A stretch of 32,887 nt of DNA from Deltaproteobacteria bacterium (lineage in GTDB: Bacteria; Desulfobacterota; Desulfuromonadia; Geobacterales; DSM-12255): positions 1-32,887 of the forward strand of contig JAJZTK010000034.1 of assembly GCA_021849045.1 (NCBI GenBank), given 5' to 3'. Every line of letters starts with the position of its first letter. The first letter of the stretch is position 1. Made by a program: the position numbers and the translations under genes. Under the pieces are notes generated by a model. It ran no database searches. It was not told the origin of the DNA and saw only the letters and a program-made list of their open reading frames with translations. Below are positions 32,324 through 32,887 of this stretch, piece after piece.

Positions 32324-32887
32324 CTATTTTGCATTCGGAGCAGTGGCAAGCAGCTGGTTAACCACCACACCGGCCATGGTCAACCCGAAGATTGAGGGAA
32401 TGTATGAGACGCTGCCCAGGATGACCCGGCGATGTTCGCAGGAAAATTGCTGCTCGCCCCGGTTGGGGCAGATACAGTCGCTCTTGCAGCCGGCATCCCT
32501 GCTGAGCGGCTCGCGGTACTCCTCGGTCGAATAGACAACCGTCACCCCGCGCTCAACTCCCCGCTGCCGCAGGAGTTTGCGTACGGACCGGGCCATGCGG
32601 CACTTGTGGGTATCGGCAATGTCGGCAACGTGAATCTTTGTCGGATCGAGCTTGGCTGCCGCCCCCATGCTGGCAATGACGGGGATTCCCCGTTCCAGGC
32701 AACTGACGATCAGATGCACCTTGCTGGTGAAATGATCGATGCAGTCCACAACATAATCGTAGGGTCCGGCAAGGAGAAACTCGCTGTTTTCCGCTGCATA
32801 AAAATCACGATATGGGATAATTTCGGCCTGCGGATTGATCAGGCGCAGCCGATCAGCCATGACCTGCACCTTGGCCTTGCCGACCGT
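32324..32887 (-). CDS. tcdA: tRNA threonylcarbamoyladenosine dehydratase, 5' end outside the window
   Basis: TcdA (formerly CsdL/YgdL) cyclises t6A37 of tRNA in an ATP-dependent reaction. The 187 residues present lack the N-terminal nucleotide-binding part; the frame is open through the window edge, reading TVGKAKVQVMADRLRLINP, which matches the E1-like fold after the glycine-rich loop. DYVVDCIDHFTSKVHLI is the adenylate-binding core, SMGAAAKLDPTKI the following loop, and RVILGSVSYIPSIFGLTMAG the typical C-terminal segment. It ends 75 bp before the ferritin-like start and is on the same strand. Confidence 0.92.
   Translation of the reverse strand, partial: TVGKAKVQVMADRLRLINPQAEIIPYRDFYAAENSEFLLAGPYDYVVDCIDHFTSKVHLIVSCLERGIPVIASMGAAAKLDPTKIHVADIADTHKCRMARSVRKLLRQRGVERGVTVVYSTEEYREPLSRDAGCKSDCICPNRGEQQFSCEHRRVILGSVSYIPSIFGLTMAGVVVNQLLATAPNAK

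Overview
The window reads as chromosomal DNA of a Geobacter-like bacterium (Desulfobacterota, Geobacterales). This is an inference from gene content, not a database result: a small periplasmic c-type cytochrome beside a ferritin-like protein, FolE2 with QueC, a lon-mlaE-mlaF-mlaD string, a chemotaxis operon with an HDOD gene between cheR and cheB, glycine/serine-rich lipoproteins with LAGC lipoboxes, and a moderately high, C/G-ending codon choice. Coding density is high. I see no tRNA, rRNA, CRISPR array or complete mobile element.

Layout. (a) 1-7170, minus strand, accessory in character: a gene-free edge that may be a decayed insertion-sequence end, a stub of a lipoprotein gene, a stand-alone CheY-like receiver, a large surface lipoprotein (1042-3516), and a 1082-residue regulator with a MalT-like ATPase, a helical-repeat middle and a C-terminal OmpR-type winged helix plus BTAD (3751-6999). 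The gap between the last two holds paired direct repeats and a perfect 11-bp dyad, candidate operators. (b) 7175-16598, minus strand, housekeeping: a TIGR04282-type glycosyltransferase, folE2, queC, mlaD, mlaF, mlaE, lon and an ABC-F ATPase. lon through folE2 is tightly packed, with 4-nt overlaps at lon/mlaE and mlaF/mlaD. Two perfect DnaA boxes lie between folE2 and the glycosyltransferase gene. (c) 16825-22288, plus strand: RNase E/G, an exported probable beta-barrel protein, CrcB, a DUF190 protein, a small membrane protein, then FabH from its own promoter.

(d) 22278-28844, minus strand: a chemotaxis operon cheW-cheA-cheR-HDOD-cheB followed by a class I methyltransferase gene whose 3' end overlaps fabH convergently. 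No chemoreceptor gene and no cheY lie in this operon. (e) 29118-31381, plus strand: an NtrC-type sigma54 activator divergent from cheW, then a lytic transglycosylase without a signal peptide, preceded by a good sigma54 -24/-12 promoter. (f) 31451-32887, minus strand: a monoheme cytochrome and a ferritin-like protein in one operon, and a 5'-truncated TcdA gene at the right edge.

The most interesting signals are the sigma54 activator next to a sigma54-promoted, signal-less transglycosylase; the regulator/lipoprotein pair with its operator-like repeats; the DnaA-box pair away from any dnaA gene; degenerate heptamer repeats that have entered the reading frames of folE2 and the ABC-F gene; and five phased repeats in the MlaD tail. 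I found no wholly new multi-gene system that I could defend from sequence alone.
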